7,251 nucleotides of DNA from Candidatus Babelota bacterium (GTDB lineage Bacteria; JAGOBX01): NCBI GenBank assembly GCA_017999075.1, contig JAGOBX010000172.1:1-7251 (forward strand), given 5' to 3'. The translations under genes were made by a program, and so were the position numbers. Numbering within the stretch: position 1 is the first letter of the stretch; every line of letters begins with the position of its first letter. Under the pieces are notes generated by a model, which was given only the letters and a program-made list of their open reading frames with translations, had not been told where the DNA came from and did not search any database. Below are positions 6,380 to 7,251 of this stretch, in pieces.

Positions 6380-7035
6380 GAATTCACCTTTTTATTGAAT
6401 TTATTGGGTTTTGGATATTTCGCAAAATCTTTAGGTTTAATATGTTCATTAAGATTACCGGTTTGATTTAATTCATTTAATCGGCGTATTATTGCTGCCC
6501 ATGCACAATCATTATCAGGGTTAACTTCACAATATTTTCCGCTGATAACTCCTCCGCAAGGACCATTCAAAAGTCCTTTTGCGCATCTTGTAACTGGACA
6601 GATCCCTCCTGTTTTTGAAAGTATGCATGATCCGCATAATGAACAATATTCATTATAGATTCCAAGACGTTTTAAAGAACCGAGAAAAACCCCATTAAGC
6701 CCTGCAATGATTTTTTTTGAAGGCAATACATCTGCTATAACAGAAATTCCTGCGCCGCATGATAATACTATTATCGCAGTGCAATTGTTAATTTGTTGGA
6801 TATTTTTTTTTAATTCGATTTTAGATATACGTTCGTCACATGGAGGATCCAAAACTATCTGGCCGGTAATTTCATAACCCTTTTTACTAAAAAACTCCAC
6901 CAATTCTTCAACTTGTTTTTCTCCTCCTGTTCCACAGGATGTAGCGCATTGGGCACATCCTATAATATAAAGCTTTTCTTCAGGGTTTAGATATTTCAAA
7001 ATTTCCTCAATAGGTTTCTGCTCGGTTATTATCAT
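6376..7035 (-). CDS. metV: MetV: cysteine-rich partner of methylenetetrahydrofolate reductase
   Basis: This 219-residue protein matches the stand-alone 'methylenetetrahydrofolate reductase C-terminal' family called MetV in acetogens. There it forms a complex with MetF and carries iron-sulfur clusters (zinc binding has also been discussed). Fourteen cysteines are visible. An N-terminal set lies in GCAQCATSCGTGG (C27, C30, C34), with C66 in DPPCDE, C85 and C93 in LSCGAG. A dense C-terminal cluster comprises C131, C134, C137, C146, C151 and C160 in CSLCGSC...GGICP...RCAKGLLNGPCGG, then C169 and C177. The region between them looks like a small alpha/beta domain with a GLNGVFLGS stretch. The start is ATG 7035; an in-frame TAA at 7045-7047 excludes any upstream extension. 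The nearest AAAGG is about 14 bases away, so initiation looks weak or atypical. It is the first gene of the minus-strand series, and its TGA overlaps the metF start. The likely role is electron transfer to MetF. Confidence 0.92.
   Translation of the reverse strand: MIITEQKPIEEILKYLNPEEKLYIIGCAQCATSCGTGGEKQVEELVEFFSKKGYEITGQIVLDPPCDERISKIELKKNIQQINNCTAIIVLSCGAGISVIADVLPSKKIIAGLNGVFLGSLKRLGIYNEYCSLCGSCILSKTGGICPVTRCAKGLLNGPCGGVISGKYCEVNPDNDCAWAAIIRRLNELNQTGNLNEHIKPKDFAKYPKPNKFNKKVNS
6385..6390 (-). promoter_or_regulatory. Shine-Dalgarno (AAGGTG) deciding the TTG start of metF
   Basis: AAGGTG on the minus strand lies inside the end of metV, five bases before the TTG at 6379. It is a good ribosome site placed for that codon, and it supports a TTG start coupled to the metV stop through the TTGA overlap. 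Confidence 0.65.
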
Positions 7036-7120
7036 TTTTACTTTTTAATTCCTTTAAATTATATTAAAAACAACACTTTCCATATTTGGCAATTGTGAAA
7101 ATGAGAATATTAAATTTATT

Positions 7121-7139
7121 AAATGAATAATATTCATTT
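7121..7139. promoter_or_regulatory. Perfect 19-base palindrome, candidate operator for metV-metF
   Basis: AAATGAATAATATTCATTT is a perfect 9-bp inverted repeat around one central base. It lies 85 bases upstream of metV and just downstream of a candidate -10 box, where a repressor would block transcription start. The TGAAT...ATTCA half-site style resembles operators of small dimeric regulators such as the TetR family, but I cannot name the regulator, and no regulator gene is in the window. Chance palindromes are commoner in A+T-rich DNA, yet 9 of 9 pairs including two G-C pairs is unusual. Confidence 0.45.
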
Positions 7140-7146
7140 TTTTATA

Positions 7147-7193
7147 AGTATATATTTTTTTTTATAAAAATCAACTTGTAATATTGCTGTCAA
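7147..7193 (-). promoter_or_regulatory. Candidate sigma-70-type promoter for the metV-led genes
   Basis: On the minus strand TTGATT (7169-7174) and TATACT (7147-7152) are separated by 16 bases, close to the TTGACA/TATAAT consensus. A perfect TTGACA (7188-7193) lies a little further upstream, but its 17-base partner (TTTTTA) is a poor -10. Transcription would start near 7140, at the palindrome. In sequence this A+T-rich, -10-like strings are frequent, so the call is moderate. The rest of the 216-base region upstream of metV, including 7194-7251, shows only A/T-rich runs and no gene I can support. Confidence 0.4.
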
Positions 7194-7251
7194 TATTTGT
7201 GTTAGAAAAACTGTTTTTTATTTTTTTGTTTAAAAATTTTAATTTTTGAAA

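Noticed and set aside
7121-7145. Terminator of a plus-strand gene (palindrome followed by T-run)
   Set aside because: No plus-strand gene lies upstream. The palindrome leaves only a one-base centre, so a hairpin would lose pairs to form a loop. An operator reading fits its position better.

Overview
The window is strongly A+T-rich (roughly three quarters by eye), densely coded bacterial DNA from a diderm (Gram-negative-type) organism. The diderm inference rests on a signal-peptide-bearing protein that reads as an outer-membrane beta-barrel ending in phenylalanine. I cannot name the phylum. A low-GC anaerobe is plausible, because the folate gene pair is of the MetV-MetF type known from acetogens and other anaerobes. 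There are seven full-length genes, one possible gene end at the left edge, and no sign of CRISPR arrays, insertion sequences, tRNA or rRNA.

Layout: at the left, a plus-strand gene (67-1095) encodes a zinc amidohydrolase of the histone-deacetylase superfamily that most resembles acetylpolyamine amidohydrolase. Open frames before it suggest the end of another plus-strand gene. It converges on a minus-strand series of six closely spaced genes, read right to left from about 7035 to 1171: metV (iron-sulfur/cysteine-rich partner of methylenetetrahydrofolate reductase), metF (methylenetetrahydrofolate reductase), an outer-membrane beta-barrel protein, a response regulator with an HD-GYP domain (predicted c-di-GMP phosphodiesterase), a nucleotide-sugar 4,6-dehydratase of the CapD/WbpM/FlaA1 family without the usual membrane anchor, and a small multi-pass membrane protein. 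The first 216 bases upstream of metV are non-coding and hold a candidate promoter and a perfect 19-base palindrome.

metV and metF overlap by four bases (TTGA) and surely form one translation unit. The later gaps are 51, 39, 28 and 3 bases, so all six genes could be one transcript, although an internal G+C-rich hairpin sits between metF and the barrel gene. MetV and MetF together would reduce methylene-THF to methyl-THF for methionine synthesis or a Wood-Ljungdahl-type pathway. The barrel, HD-GYP and dehydratase genes point instead to the cell surface and c-di-GMP control of surface polysaccharide. No sequence evidence ties these two themes beyond their shared orientation and tight spacing.

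I found no clearly new multi-gene defence or mobile system. The most notable items are the short unanchored dehydratase, the HD-GYP protein whose GYP signature reads GYH, the strand-biased hairpin before the barrel gene, and the palindrome at the putative metV promoter.
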